DNA of 64,000 nucleotides, taken from contig NC_080055.1 in NCBI RefSeq assembly GCF_026212465.1, positions 17,238,515-17,302,514 on the forward strand, read 5' to 3'. The translations under genes were made by a program, and so were the position numbers. Under the pieces are notes generated by a model, which was not told where the DNA came from, made no database searches, and saw nothing but the letters and a program-made list of their open reading frames with translations. Of the stretch, positions 12,001 to 26,568 are shown piece after piece (position 1 is the first letter of the stretch; every line of letters begins with the position of its first letter). The stretch is from Amaranthus tricolor (lineage: Eukaryota > Streptophyta > Magnoliopsida > Caryophyllales > Amaranthaceae).

Positions 12001-12269
12001 TTACATATTTTGATTATTTTGTATTTGTTTATTTGAATTATTTGTAGTTTGTGTTTTAAATTATGTATAATAAGTAATAATTGTATTTGTTTATTTCAAT
12101 TATTTGTAATTTGTGTTTTTAATTATGTATAAATAATATATAACATAGGCCCGCAAGCCCGCAAGCTCGCATATTACGGGTTTGGGCAAGAACTTTTACC
12201 CGCACTTCGGCCCGACCCGCATCAATGAGCTTTTTCCACCCGGCCCGACCCGATGTTTGATCAGGTCTA

Positions 12270-12596
12270 TTCTATATGTAATATATCTAATTAATATATA
12301 ACTTATATGTGTAATCCCATAAGACTCGATTATTATAGCAATAAACTATTCATATTAATATACAAATAAAAATTAATTTTTAGCGTAACACTACGATCAC
12401 CTAAAATATACAAATGTATTTATCTTCATAATTTATCCTTTTTATATATTTTTTTAGTTACAATTAATCATTATGACACTTAAATCCTTTTAAAATTGTT
12501 CCAACCATGGGCGGTTCTTAGGAGGTGTGGGGTGCCCAATTGCACAGGGCCTCCAGACTAAAAAGGCCTCATATAAAAAAAAATCATATTAAGATA
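12270..12596. other. flank between hAT-1 and inverted repeat A
   Basis: Non-coding. The phrase GGGCGGTTCTTAGGAGGTG with nearby GCCTCCAGAC (about 12508-12560) resembles ends of another DNA-transposon family. A related phrase (CAATGGCAGAGCAAAGTATT) lies at 14560-14580 in inverse orientation. I could not define an element. Confidence 0.35.
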
Positions 12597-13073
12597 TCAT
12601 GTTAATTAGTTGGAATAGTTGGGGGGAGATTTACATAATATATTACTAGTCATAGGATCAAATCTAATCAAATACATTTTTCTCTCTTCTTTTTTTTATT
12701 ATTTATTTCCAAAGCAATCATTTTAACCCCAAACATCTTCTTTTACATCATTTAATTTTCACTCATTCATTAAGCATCAATAATCACTAAAAATAATCAA
12801 GATTTTATTCCTTGATTTTTCAATCTTTTAAACTTTTACACTTTTTTATTATTGTACATCAACCATTACTTTTTTCTCTTCCTTCTTTACATCAGAGATT
12901 AAAATTTAATTTTTAACAAATTAATTTAAGTTATTTTATAAAATTAAAATAATGTAGTTAGATCCCGAGTTGAGTTTAATTTAATTATAGTAATTACAAA
13001 TATTATTATATTGAGTTTTTATTTTAGTTTAAGAAAATCTGTCTTTTTAATTATAAAGAGTCCCAAATATAAA
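12597..13073 (+). repeat. inverted repeat A, left arm
   Basis: A 477-bp arm matching 14605-15081 in reverse complement with no difference seen by eye along most of it (coordinate sum 27678). Non-coding. Arm-to-arm spacing is 1.53 kb. Confidence 0.85.
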
Positions 13074-13477
13074 TCGGTCTTTAGGATATTTGAAATAGAT
13101 GTTTAAGATATATGTTTATGTGTGGTAGGGGTATGGTGTAGTAGGGGTTATCGTATGTCAAGTAGGGTTTTTTTTTTGTTATGTAAAGTAAGACGTTAAG
13201 CTAATTATATAATTACCTTTTTCAACAATCTTATTTTTAATATCAAACTCGAACTTTAAATTATTATACCTATATTTTTATTTGCACTGTGTTTGAATTG
13301 ATTTTGCAATTTATCAAATTCAAGAATCAGATCTTCCTTTTTTTGGATTTTTTATTTAGAGATAATAAAGAATGGTTCAATTCTCACCATCTACAAGAAA
13401 AATTAATTTTTTCTTCTCGTTGCCGACCTTGCCGTTAGGGGATTCTCTAGGCTTACCCCTCATAAAAAAAACTTCTA
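13074..13477. other. loop of inverted repeat A, first part
   Basis: AT-rich non-coding DNA. Nothing recognised. Confidence 0.3.
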
Positions 13478-13731
13478 CTCCTTCCATTCTTTTTGTATGT
13501 CCACTTTAATTTTTGCACGCATTTTAAAATAAATTTGAGCTTTAATATATCTAAGTACGCATCATAAAAAATTGTCAATATTATATATTAAAAAATTTAA
13601 AATCAAGATGAATCTAAGATCCCACATAAATATTTTATATCTTCAATCTCTACTTCAAAATTTTAATTTAAATTCCTATCTCCTAAGGTGAAAAAATTTA
13701 AAGTGAGACAAATAAAAAAGAATGGAGTGAG
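13478..13731. mobile_element. Stowaway-type MITE, 254 bp
   Basis: Ends CTCCTTCCATTCTTTTTGT and, in reverse complement, CTCACTCCATTCTTTTTTAT form terminal inverted repeats. TA dinucleotides flank both sides (13476-13477 and 13732-13733), the usual Stowaway duplication. No coding capacity. Confidence 0.75.
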
Positions 13732-14604
13732 TACATTAAATGCTGATAAAATAACTAAAAATAATAAATAAATAATTAAATAAGCTAAAATTCACAATTT
13801 TTCACAATTTATCTCTACGTGATGACATTGATTGGTTTTTGTTTTTTCCTTTTTGTTTTTATAGTTATCTCTTTTAGGCATCTAATCCGTTTTTCTCTTT
13901 TATCTTTTTAAATTATTTAATAAAATTAGTTTTGTTCTAATTATAACTATTAATTTAAAATCTAATAGCTCATGATTTCTCCGTTTGAATTTACTTGCAA
14001 CATCGTAAATATTTATACTATTCATATATATCCCTTACTTTTTATTAATATATAATTTTTATAACTTTTTATTATACATAATTAAAGATATTAAAAATTG
14101 AATTAGTGCATTGAACCATATAAATAAATAGACGTTACAAGTATTTTGAAACGGAAAAAGTATTATAAGTTACTATTATAAGAATGATTCTCATCATTAG
14201 GAGGACTCTTAGAATAACTTCCTAAGTAAAAAAATGCTTTAAAAAGACAAGGACTAGTGAGCTAACATAGTTAAAGGCAAGAATTTATCAACTAGAACTG
14301 ACTGAAAAACAAGGGTTTACAAAGGGTGGGTCGGTTCGTGCTCGCTATTTTCTAGCTCTAGACCATAGTAGTACCTATATTTGTCTACATGGTTGGTACA
14401 TGTAGCACACACAACATACCATTGTATGCTTACTTATGTTTCTTGTTCATAGACGTTTTCTCTTTGTTTTTTTCTTGTTTATTTTCCTTTGAAAAGTATT
14501 CTTATTATTTATTGATATTAGTTACATCATCTCATGGTTTGTTACTTTGTTGGAATCAATGGCAGAGCAAAGTATTTCGAGGTCCGGTTTAATTTTTATA
14601 AATT
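13732..14604. other. loop of inverted repeat A, second part
   Basis: AT-rich non-coding DNA. A short open frame at 14389-14592 (67 codons, hydrophobic) has no recognisable similarity and is not supported as a gene. Confidence 0.3.
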
Positions 14605-15081
14605 TTTATATTTGGGACTCTTTATAATTAAAAAGACAGATTTTCTTAAACTAAAATAAAAACTCAATATAATAATATTTGTAATTACTATAATTAAATT
14701 AAACTCAACTCGGGATCTAACTACATTATTTTAATTTTATAAAATAACTTAAATTAATTTGTTAAAAATTAAATTTTAATCTCTGATGTAAAGAAGGAAG
14801 AGAAAAAAGTAATGGTTGATGTACAATAATAAAAAAGTGTAAAAGTTTAAAAGATTGAAAAATCAAGGAATAAAATCTTGATTATTTTTAGTGATTATTG
14901 ATGCTTAATGAATGAGTGAAAATTAAATGATGTAAAAGAAGATGTTTGGGGTTAAAATGATTGCTTTGGAAATAAATAATAAAAAAAAGAAGAGAGAAAA
15001 ATGTATTTGATTAGATTTGATCCTATGACTAGTAATATATTATGTAAATCTCCCCCCAACTATTCCAACTAATTAACATGA
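14605..15081 (-). repeat. inverted repeat A, right arm
   Basis: Reverse complement of 12597-13073. Its outer end abuts, within one base of overlap, the outer end of the 6-kb palindrome arm. The sequence passes directly from AATTAACATG into the copia coding sequence (minus strand) at 15081. Confidence 0.85.
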
Positions 15082-15595
15082 AACCCACTGGCTACCGAGA
15101 GCTCTTTTGCCCGGAGGAAGAGGCTCCAAAGTCCATGTAACATTGTTTTCAAGAGCACGAATTTCTTCCTGCATAGACTGTCTCCAACCGTCGTATTTCA
15201 TTGCCTCCTTAAAATACTTTGGATCATTGTTACTAACTATTGCTGTAATAAACTTTCGATAATGGACAAAAAAATTATCACAGTGTATATAATGTGCAAG
15301 AGGATATGGAGTACCTGAAGGACAATCGGAAACTGGAGTCGGGAGAGATGGACTATTAGCAAAAACAGTGTGAGTAACATGGTCGCGAAGCTTGACAGAA
15401 GGATATTTTGTACGGAATCCACGGCCCATATGTTCGACGGATGTGTGTGAGTCTTCTTGGTCAGCAAGAGGCTGCTGAATCAGAGTATTAGTAGGCGAGG
15501 GCAGCTGATCTGTCATGTCGGAGCTACTACAAGGGGCAGTGTTTGGGGTTTGGCAGCTGGACGTAGATTGTTGCAAGGTAGCTGAGTTCCTGTAG

Positions 15596-18148
15596 TCACA
15601 ACTCGTATCTACCCCCCTGACCATAATTAGACACCTCATCCTCACATTCATCATCACACAAACCAATATCCGCAAAATCTTCATGAATGGCACCACTGTA
15701 ATCATCACTAGACACATTGTGTACATTATCGGGACTAGAAAACGGAAACACATTTTCAATAAATTTAACATCTCGAGAAACAAAAAATTCCTTCGTATTC
15801 AAATCATACAATCTCCAACCTTTTTGCCCAAAAGGATACCCGACAAAGACGCACTTCCTACTCTTACTAGCAAACTTGTCACCTTTTGTGTTTTGATTAT
15901 GAGCGAAACAAAGATATCCAAAGGTACGAATAGTATCAAAGGTGGGTAATTTATTGAAAAGAATTTCAAACGGTGTTTTATTTTGAAGAAGGGGTGTGGG
16001 AGTACGATTAATCAAATGTGCCGCACCAAGAATACACTCACCCCAAAAATAAATTGGCAAGTTGGCTTGAAAACGCAAAGCTCTCCCAACACTCAATATG
16101 TGCTTATGCTTTCTCTCCACCCGCCCGTTTTGTTGTGGTGTACCAACACAAGAGGTTTGAAAGAGAATACCATTATCACGAAAATAATCAATCAAACATT
16201 TAAATTCACTACCATTATCACTTTGTACAATAGTAATAGATTGGCCAAATTGTCTATCCACCATAGCTACAAAAGCCATAAACATCTGAAAAACTTCCTT
16301 TTCATCAATCAACAAATATATCCATACAGCCCTTGAAAAAACGTCCACAATAGTCAAAAAATAACGAGCACCACATGATGACTCATGTCGATAAGGACCC
16401 CACAAATCACAGTGTATTTTTTCAAAAATGGGAGAACAACTATTAGCACTTAAAGAAAACTTGTCTCTATGGTGTTTGGAACAAAAACAGACTTCACAAT
16501 TTTTATTCAAACTACTCCTGGATCGACTGACATGAGAAAGAGACTTAACTACTTTCTCAGAGGGATGCCCCATTCTTCTATGCCACAACTCCACATCAGT
16601 TGAAGCTTCGATTGTAGACACCACCTTTGGTTTGCTGAAGTAGTATAGTCCATCTCGCCTAACTCCCGTTCCAATCAGAGCCTTCATGTGGTCTTGTATC
16701 AAGCACACATCAGAGTGAAATGTGACAACAGACTGTAAATTATCATTAAGTTGCGAAACAGAAAGTAAATGACAGCTTAGGTTGGGAACATATAGAACAT
16801 GATGTAGAGTGATCATATCTGACAAATGAACCGAACCCTCCAAGGATGCAATAACATTATCACCATTTGGCAAACCCACAGGACAATGTATATTTGTGAT
16901 GTCAAATAAACAAGATTTGTCTCCAGTGACATGATGAGTTGCACCTGTATCAATGATCCAAGAAGTAATATCGAACTTACCACTCAAGCGATTTTCCGGT
17001 ATTTTGTCATTACCAAAGAGGCCCATGATAGTTTTCCATTGAGCAGCCGTGAAGACCTCAAGAGCTGCTGCCGTGAAGGCTGCTGATGGAGTAGGAACAG
17101 AACAGCTGCTGGTTGCTGCTACTGTAGATCCTCCTATGCTGCTGCCGGCTACTGTTGCTGCATTGGCACGTACTATCCCACAATTTTGACCAGAGGACTT
17201 GTTGCCTCGATTCCCCATGGTCCATCCTTCAGGGTAACCCACGATTTCAAAACAGCGAGAGATATCATGACCTCGCTTGTTGCAGTGAGAACACACTTGT
17301 AAAGCATAACAATGTGAAGCCAAATGACCCGACTTCTTGCAATGAGTACACACAGTAACCGAGGCAGGCTTCACAGCAGCGCCACGACCCCGACCAACTG
17401 CTGCACGGACAGCAAACCCCACAGGAGGGAAAATTTCGTCTTGGACACGTGCAAAACCCTGTACAAGTTCTTCTTGAGATACTTGTTGATAGGCTTTATT
17501 CAAGGATGGTAAAGGATCTTGAGCGAGAATATTGGACCTAATGTGTGCATAATACTCGGAATATAAACCAAGCAAAAATTGTTGCAACATATCGTCTTCA
17601 CGGCGCTTTACATGTTGTTTACTAACATCACAAATACATTGACCACACTTACAAGAAATTAAAGGTTGTAATTGAGCAAGTTCATCCCACAAAACTTTTA
17701 ATTTTCCAAAATAAATCGCAACAGACATGATTTTAGTTTGCTCACATTTATTAATTTGAGATTTCAACTGATGAATCCGAGGTCCATTCACAATGCAAAA
17801 ATGTTCATGCAAATCATCCCACAAGTGTTTAGCATTATCATAATTGGAAAGCGTAGATTTTACCTCAGGATAGATTGTATTCATGAGCCATGACACGAGC
17901 ATACAGTGGACTACAACCCAATCCTCTTTTGTTGCGGGTGACATAACATATGTAATCGTTCCATCAAGAAATCCGAATTTACGACGAGAACAAAGAGCAA
18001 CTTTAATGGCATGTGACCAAGAATTAAAATTATCAAGTTTGAGTTTGATGGGTGTGATGAAATCTCCCGGCCTATCATGTGCACCGAGGTAGAATGGAGT
18101 GTTAATTTCAATTCTTTGTGATGGTGATGGAGCATCTTTGCCGGCCAT
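15596..18148 (-). CDS. copia gag-protease-integrase polyprotein, left mirror copy
   Basis: An 850-codon open frame starting at the ATG 45 bp inside the LTR. It encodes the same protein as 24016-26568: UBN2-type gag, two CCHC knuckles, the DTGA protease site and an integrase core. It ends at the same stop after the same six-base G run, so the frame change into reverse transcriptase is shared by both copies. The continuation frame (15783 down to 15081) holds only the linker and the first residues of reverse transcriptase before the breakpoint. The open frame may be expressed, but the copy lacks everything needed for reverse transcription. Confidence 0.92.
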   Translation of the reverse strand: MAGKDAPSPSQRIEINTPFYLGAHDRPGDFITPIKLKLDNFNSWSHAIKVALCSRRKFGFLDGTITYVMSPATKEDWVVVHCMLVSWLMNTIYPEVKSTLSNYDNAKHLWDDLHEHFCIVNGPRIHQLKSQINKCEQTKIMSVAIYFGKLKVLWDELAQLQPLISCKCGQCICDVSKQHVKRREDDMLQQFLLGLYSEYYAHIRSNILAQDPLPSLNKAYQQVSQEELVQGFARVQDEIFPPVGFAVRAAVGRGRGAAVKPASVTVCTHCKKSGHLASHCYALQVCSHCNKRGHDISRCFEIVGYPEGWTMGNRGNKSSGQNCGIVRANAATVAGSSIGGSTVAATSSCSVPTPSAAFTAAALEVFTAAQWKTIMGLFGNDKIPENRLSGKFDITSWIIDTGATHHVTGDKSCLFDITNIHCPVGLPNGDNVIASLEGSVHLSDMITLHHVLYVPNLSCHLLSVSQLNDNLQSVVTFHSDVCLIQDHMKALIGTGVRRDGLYYFSKPKVVSTIEASTDVELWHRRMGHPSEKVVKSLSHVSRSRSSLNKNCEVCFCSKHHRDKFSLSANSCSPIFEKIHCDLWGPYRHESSCGARYFLTIVDVFSRAVWIYLLIDEKEVFQMFMAFVAMVDRQFGQSITIVQSDNGSEFKCLIDYFRDNGILFQTSCVGTPQQNGRVERKHKHILSVGRALRFQANLPIYFWGECILGAAHLINRTPTPLLQNKTPFEILFNKLPTFDTIRTFGYLCFAHNQNTKGDKFASKSRKCVFVGYPFGQKGWRLYDLNTKEFFVSRDVKFIENVFPFSSPDNVHNVSSDDYSGAIHEDFADIGLCDDECEDEVSNYGQGGRYEL

Positions 18149-18192
18149 GGCTTACCGAAGATCGAAAAAAAAATGTTTTGCTCTTGATACCA

Positions 18193-18388
18193 TGAAAAGT
18201 TTGGCCAAAAATCCTTGCTTCCATTAACCGAGTCAAAGCATATATGTATTACAAGTTCTTCCTAAAAACTACCAATTATAACTTAATTGCCATAATATGG
18301 AATATACACCCAATCATTATATTCTAGACAGATATATTTTCCTAATGACCAATATTCTAGAAGATATTTCATGAATATTTCCGTAATA
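18193..18388 (-). repeat. copia LTR in the left arm
   Basis: 196 bp, the reverse complement of 23776-23971, ending in CGTAATA beside the TTATG target-site bases (18389-18393). Confidence 0.92.
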
Positions 18389-18393
18389 TTATG

Positions 18394-20689
<2,296 letters not shown>

Positions 20690-21053
20690 TGAAGTAGGTG
20701 TTTAATACATCTAAAGTAGGTGTATATCAATGTAAAGTGTAAGTTTTTAGTATGTGATATAGGTGTTTGTGATGTAACAAGCAAAGATTTTTAGTATGTA
20801 TAGTATGTGTTTGTGATATGTGATGTAGGATTTTTAGTATATAAAGTAGATAATTTTGATATCTAAAGTGGGTGTTTATTTATTACAATAGTAGTTTATA
20901 TTTCTTCATTTTGCAAGATAATAAGTAGACATTTAAACTACGTATAATAGGTATTTTATAATATTAAAGTAAGAGTTTAAGAATAAAAAGTAGATGTTTT
21001 AAGATAATAAAGTAGAAACTATTAGATAAATACGTAGGTATTTTAAGATGCTA
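20690..21053 (+). repeat. degenerate tandem repeats (AAAGTAGGTGTTT-like), left of centre
   Basis: About 15 imperfect units of roughly 20-25 bp built on A/T-rich spacers and the core AAGTAGGTGTTT. The palindrome centre falls at the end of this array. Confidence 0.7.
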
Positions 21054-21068
21054 AAATACAATGCAACC

Positions 21069-21432
21069 TAGCATCTTAAAATACCTACGTATTTATCTAA
21101 TAGTTTCTACTTTATTATCTTAAAACATCTACTTTTTATTCTTAAACTCTTACTTTAATATTATAAAATACCTATTATACGTAGTTTAAATGTCTACTTA
21201 TTATCTTGCAAAATGAAGAAATATAAACTACTATTGTAATAAATAAACACCCACTTTAGATATCAAAATTATCTACTTTATATACTAAAAATCCTACATC
21301 ACATATCACAAACACATACTATACATACTAAAAATCTTTGCTTGTTACATCACAAACACCTATATCACATACTAAAAACTTACACTTTACATTGATATAC
21401 ACCTACTTTAGATGTATTAAACACCTACTTCA
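21069..21432 (-). repeat. degenerate tandem repeats, right of centre
   Basis: Mirror image of 20690-21053 (core AAACACCTACTT on the plus strand), starting directly after the 15-bp spacer. Confidence 0.7.
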
Positions 21433-23770
<2,338 letters not shown>

Positions 23771-23775
23771 CATAA

Positions 23776-23971
23776 TATTACGGAAATATTCATGAAATAT
23801 CTTCTAGAATATTGGTCATTAGGAAAATATATCTGTCTAGAATATAATGATTGGGTGTATATTCCATATTATGGCAATTAAGTTATAATTGGTAGTTTTT
23901 AGGAAGAACTTGTAATACATATATGCTTTGACTCGGTTAATGGAAGCAAGGATTTTTGGCCAAACTTTTCA
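23776..23971 (+). repeat. copia 5' LTR
   Basis: Starts TATTACGG and ends ACTTTTCA. It begins with TA and not the usual TG, and the 3' LTR does the same. It should contain the promoter and transcript start, but no single TATA box stands out in so AT-rich a sequence. Confidence 0.93.
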
Positions 23972-23984
23972 TGGTATCAAGAGC
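23972..23984 (+). promoter_or_regulatory. primer binding site, initiator-Met tRNA type
   Basis: TGGTATCAAGAGC follows the 5' LTR directly. It matches the usual plant copia site TGGTATCAGAGC except for one extra A. It is the site where a tRNA primes minus-strand DNA synthesis. Confidence 0.85.
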
Positions 23985-24015
23985 AAAACATTTTTTTTTC
24001 GATCTTCGGTAAGCC

Positions 24016-26568
24016 ATGGCCGGCAAAGATGCTCCATCACCATCACAAAGAATTGAAATTAACACTCCATTCTACCTCGGTGCACATGATAGGCCGGGAG
24101 ATTTCATCACACCCATCAAACTCAAACTTGATAATTTTAATTCTTGGTCACATGCCATTAAAGTTGCTCTTTGTTCTCGTCGTAAATTCGGATTTCTTGA
24201 TGGAACGATTACATATGTTATGTCACCCGCAACAAAAGAGGATTGGGTTGTAGTCCACTGTATGCTCGTGTCATGGCTCATGAATACAATCTATCCTGAG
24301 GTAAAATCTACGCTTTCCAATTATGATAATGCTAAACACTTGTGGGATGATTTGCATGAACATTTTTGCATTGTGAATGGACCTCGGATTCATCAGTTGA
24401 AATCTCAAATTAATAAATGTGAGCAAACTAAAATCATGTCTGTTGCGATTTATTTTGGAAAATTAAAAGTTTTGTGGGATGAACTTGCTCAATTACAACC
24501 TTTAATTTCTTGTAAGTGTGGTCAATGTATTTGTGATGTTAGTAAACAACATGTAAAGCGCCGTGAAGACGATATGTTGCAACAATTTTTGCTTGGTTTA
24601 TATTCCGAGTATTATGCACACATTAGGTCCAATATTCTCGCTCAAGATCCTTTACCATCCTTGAATAAAGCCTATCAACAAGTATCTCAAGAAGAACTTG
24701 TACAGGGTTTTGCACGTGTCCAAGATGAAATTTTCCCTCCTGTGGGGTTTGCTGTCCGTGCAGCAGTTGGTCGGGGTCGTGGCGCTGCTGTGAAGCCTGC
24801 CTCGGTTACTGTGTGTACTCATTGCAAGAAGTCGGGTCATTTGGCTTCACATTGTTATGCTTTACAAGTGTGTTCTCACTGCAACAAGCGAGGTCATGAT
24901 ATCTCTCGCTGTTTTGAAATCGTGGGTTACCCTGAAGGATGGACCATGGGGAATCGAGGCAACAAGTCCTCTGGTCAAAATTGTGGGATAGTACGTGCCA
25001 ATGCAGCAACAGTAGCCGGCAGCAGCATAGGAGGATCTACAGTAGCAGCAACCAGCAGCTGTTCTGTTCCTACTCCATCAGCAGCCTTCACGGCAGCAGC
25101 TCTTGAGGTCTTCACGGCTGCTCAATGGAAAACTATCATGGGCCTCTTTGGTAATGACAAAATACCGGAAAATCGCTTGAGTGGTAAGTTCGATATTACT
25201 TCTTGGATCATTGATACAGGTGCAACTCATCATGTCACTGGAGACAAATCTTGTTTATTTGACATCACAAATATACATTGTCCTGTGGGTTTGCCAAATG
25301 GTGATAATGTTATTGCATCCTTGGAGGGTTCGGTTCATTTGTCAGATATGATCACTCTACATCATGTTCTATATGTTCCCAACCTAAGCTGTCATTTACT
25401 TTCTGTTTCGCAACTTAATGATAATTTACAGTCTGTTGTCACATTTCACTCTGATGTGTGCTTGATACAAGACCACATGAAGGCTCTGATTGGAACGGGA
25501 GTTAGGCGAGATGGACTATACTACTTCAGCAAACCAAAGGTGGTGTCTACAATCGAAGCTTCAACTGATGTGGAGTTGTGGCATAGAAGAATGGGGCATC
25601 CCTCTGAGAAAGTAGTTAAGTCTCTTTCTCATGTCAGTCGATCCAGGAGTAGTTTGAATAAAAATTGTGAAGTCTGTTTTTGTTCCAAACACCATAGAGA
25701 CAAGTTTTCTTTAAGTGCTAATAGTTGTTCTCCCATTTTTGAAAAAATACACTGTGATTTGTGGGGTCCTTATCGACATGAGTCATCATGTGGTGCTCGT
25801 TATTTTTTGACTATTGTGGACGTTTTTTCAAGGGCTGTATGGATATATTTGTTGATTGATGAAAAGGAAGTTTTTCAGATGTTTATGGCTTTTGTAGCTA
25901 TGGTGGATAGACAATTTGGCCAATCTATTACTATTGTACAAAGTGATAATGGTAGTGAATTTAAATGTTTGATTGATTATTTTCGTGATAATGGTATTCT
26001 CTTTCAAACCTCTTGTGTTGGTACACCACAACAAAACGGGCGGGTGGAGAGAAAGCATAAGCACATATTGAGTGTTGGGAGAGCTTTGCGTTTTCAAGCC
26101 AACTTGCCAATTTATTTTTGGGGTGAGTGTATTCTTGGTGCGGCACATTTGATTAATCGTACTCCCACACCCCTTCTTCAAAATAAAACACCGTTTGAAA
26201 TTCTTTTCAATAAATTACCCACCTTTGATACTATTCGTACCTTTGGATATCTTTGTTTCGCTCATAATCAAAACACAAAAGGTGACAAGTTTGCTAGTAA
26301 GAGTAGGAAGTGCGTCTTTGTCGGGTATCCTTTTGGGCAAAAAGGTTGGAGATTGTATGATTTGAATACGAAGGAATTTTTTGTTTCTCGAGATGTTAAA
26401 TTTATTGAAAATGTGTTTCCGTTTTCTAGTCCCGATAATGTACACAATGTGTCTAGTGATGATTACAGTGGTGCCATTCATGAAGATTTTGCGGATATTG
26501 GTTTGTGTGATGATGAATGTGAGGATGAGGTGTCTAATTATGGTCAGGGGGGTAGATACGAGTTGTGA
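24016..26568 (+). CDS. copia gag-protease-integrase polyprotein
   Basis: 850 codons starting at the first ATG after the primer binding site. The gag part (about 30-240) is of the UBN2 type. Two CCHC zinc knuckles occur at about 267-280 (CTHCKKSGHLASHC) and 285-298 (CSHCNKRGHDISRC). The protease active site DTGA starts at residue 400. The pre-integrase HHCC region begins near H523. Integrase acidic residues are seen at D581, D644 (QSDNGSEF) and E678 (NGRVERKH). Gag forms the cytoplasmic particle, protease cuts the polyprotein and integrase inserts the cDNA. The frame ends early because of a one-base change in a six-G run (26547-26552); reverse transcriptase continues in another frame. The protein is the same as in the mirror copy. 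Confidence 0.95.
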   Translation: MAGKDAPSPSQRIEINTPFYLGAHDRPGDFITPIKLKLDNFNSWSHAIKVALCSRRKFGFLDGTITYVMSPATKEDWVVVHCMLVSWLMNTIYPEVKSTLSNYDNAKHLWDDLHEHFCIVNGPRIHQLKSQINKCEQTKIMSVAIYFGKLKVLWDELAQLQPLISCKCGQCICDVSKQHVKRREDDMLQQFLLGLYSEYYAHIRSNILAQDPLPSLNKAYQQVSQEELVQGFARVQDEIFPPVGFAVRAAVGRGRGAAVKPASVTVCTHCKKSGHLASHCYALQVCSHCNKRGHDISRCFEIVGYPEGWTMGNRGNKSSGQNCGIVRANAATVAGSSIGGSTVAATSSCSVPTPSAAFTAAALEVFTAAQWKTIMGLFGNDKIPENRLSGKFDITSWIIDTGATHHVTGDKSCLFDITNIHCPVGLPNGDNVIASLEGSVHLSDMITLHHVLYVPNLSCHLLSVSQLNDNLQSVVTFHSDVCLIQDHMKALIGTGVRRDGLYYFSKPKVVSTIEASTDVELWHRRMGHPSEKVVKSLSHVSRSRSSLNKNCEVCFCSKHHRDKFSLSANSCSPIFEKIHCDLWGPYRHESSCGARYFLTIVDVFSRAVWIYLLIDEKEVFQMFMAFVAMVDRQFGQSITIVQSDNGSEFKCLIDYFRDNGILFQTSCVGTPQQNGRVERKHKHILSVGRALRFQANLPIYFWGECILGAAHLINRTPTPLLQNKTPFEILFNKLPTFDTIRTFGYLCFAHNQNTKGDKFASKSRKCVFVGYPFGQKGWRLYDLNTKEFFVSRDVKFIENVFPFSSPDNVHNVSSDDYSGAIHEDFADIGLCDDECEDEVSNYGQGGRYEL

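Larger units (their letters stand above)
6839..12269 (+). mobile_element. hAT element (hAT-1) with 8-bp target site duplication
   Basis: The terminal inverted repeat TAGACCTGATCA starts at 6839 and its complement TGATCAGGTCTA ends at 12269. Both sides are flanked by the same 8 bp, TTCTATAT (6831-6838 and 12270-12277), as expected for hAT. GGCCCG-rich subterminal arrays lie at 6850-7030 and 12150-12255. Without the Mutator-like insert (2135 bp plus 9 bp) the element is about 3.3 kb. A leader-like CACTCTCAAACTC-rich stretch (9227-9350) precedes the transposase remains. DNA between 9360 and about 10437 is AT-rich and holds no BED zinc-finger exon, so the element is probably non-autonomous through both that loss and a stop codon. 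Confidence 0.93.
15081..18388 (-). mobile_element. truncated mirror copy of the Ty1/copia element
   Basis: It contains one LTR (18193-18388), a primer binding site (18180-18192, reverse of TGGTATCAAGAGC), the gag-protease-integrase frame and the first part of reverse transcriptase. Sequence beyond the point equivalent to 27083 is absent: most of the reverse transcriptase, RNase H, the polypurine tract and the 3' LTR. Its LTR carries the same diagnostic bases as the 5' LTR of the complete copy, so it is the mirrored 5' part of that copy and not an independent insertion. Confidence 0.93.
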
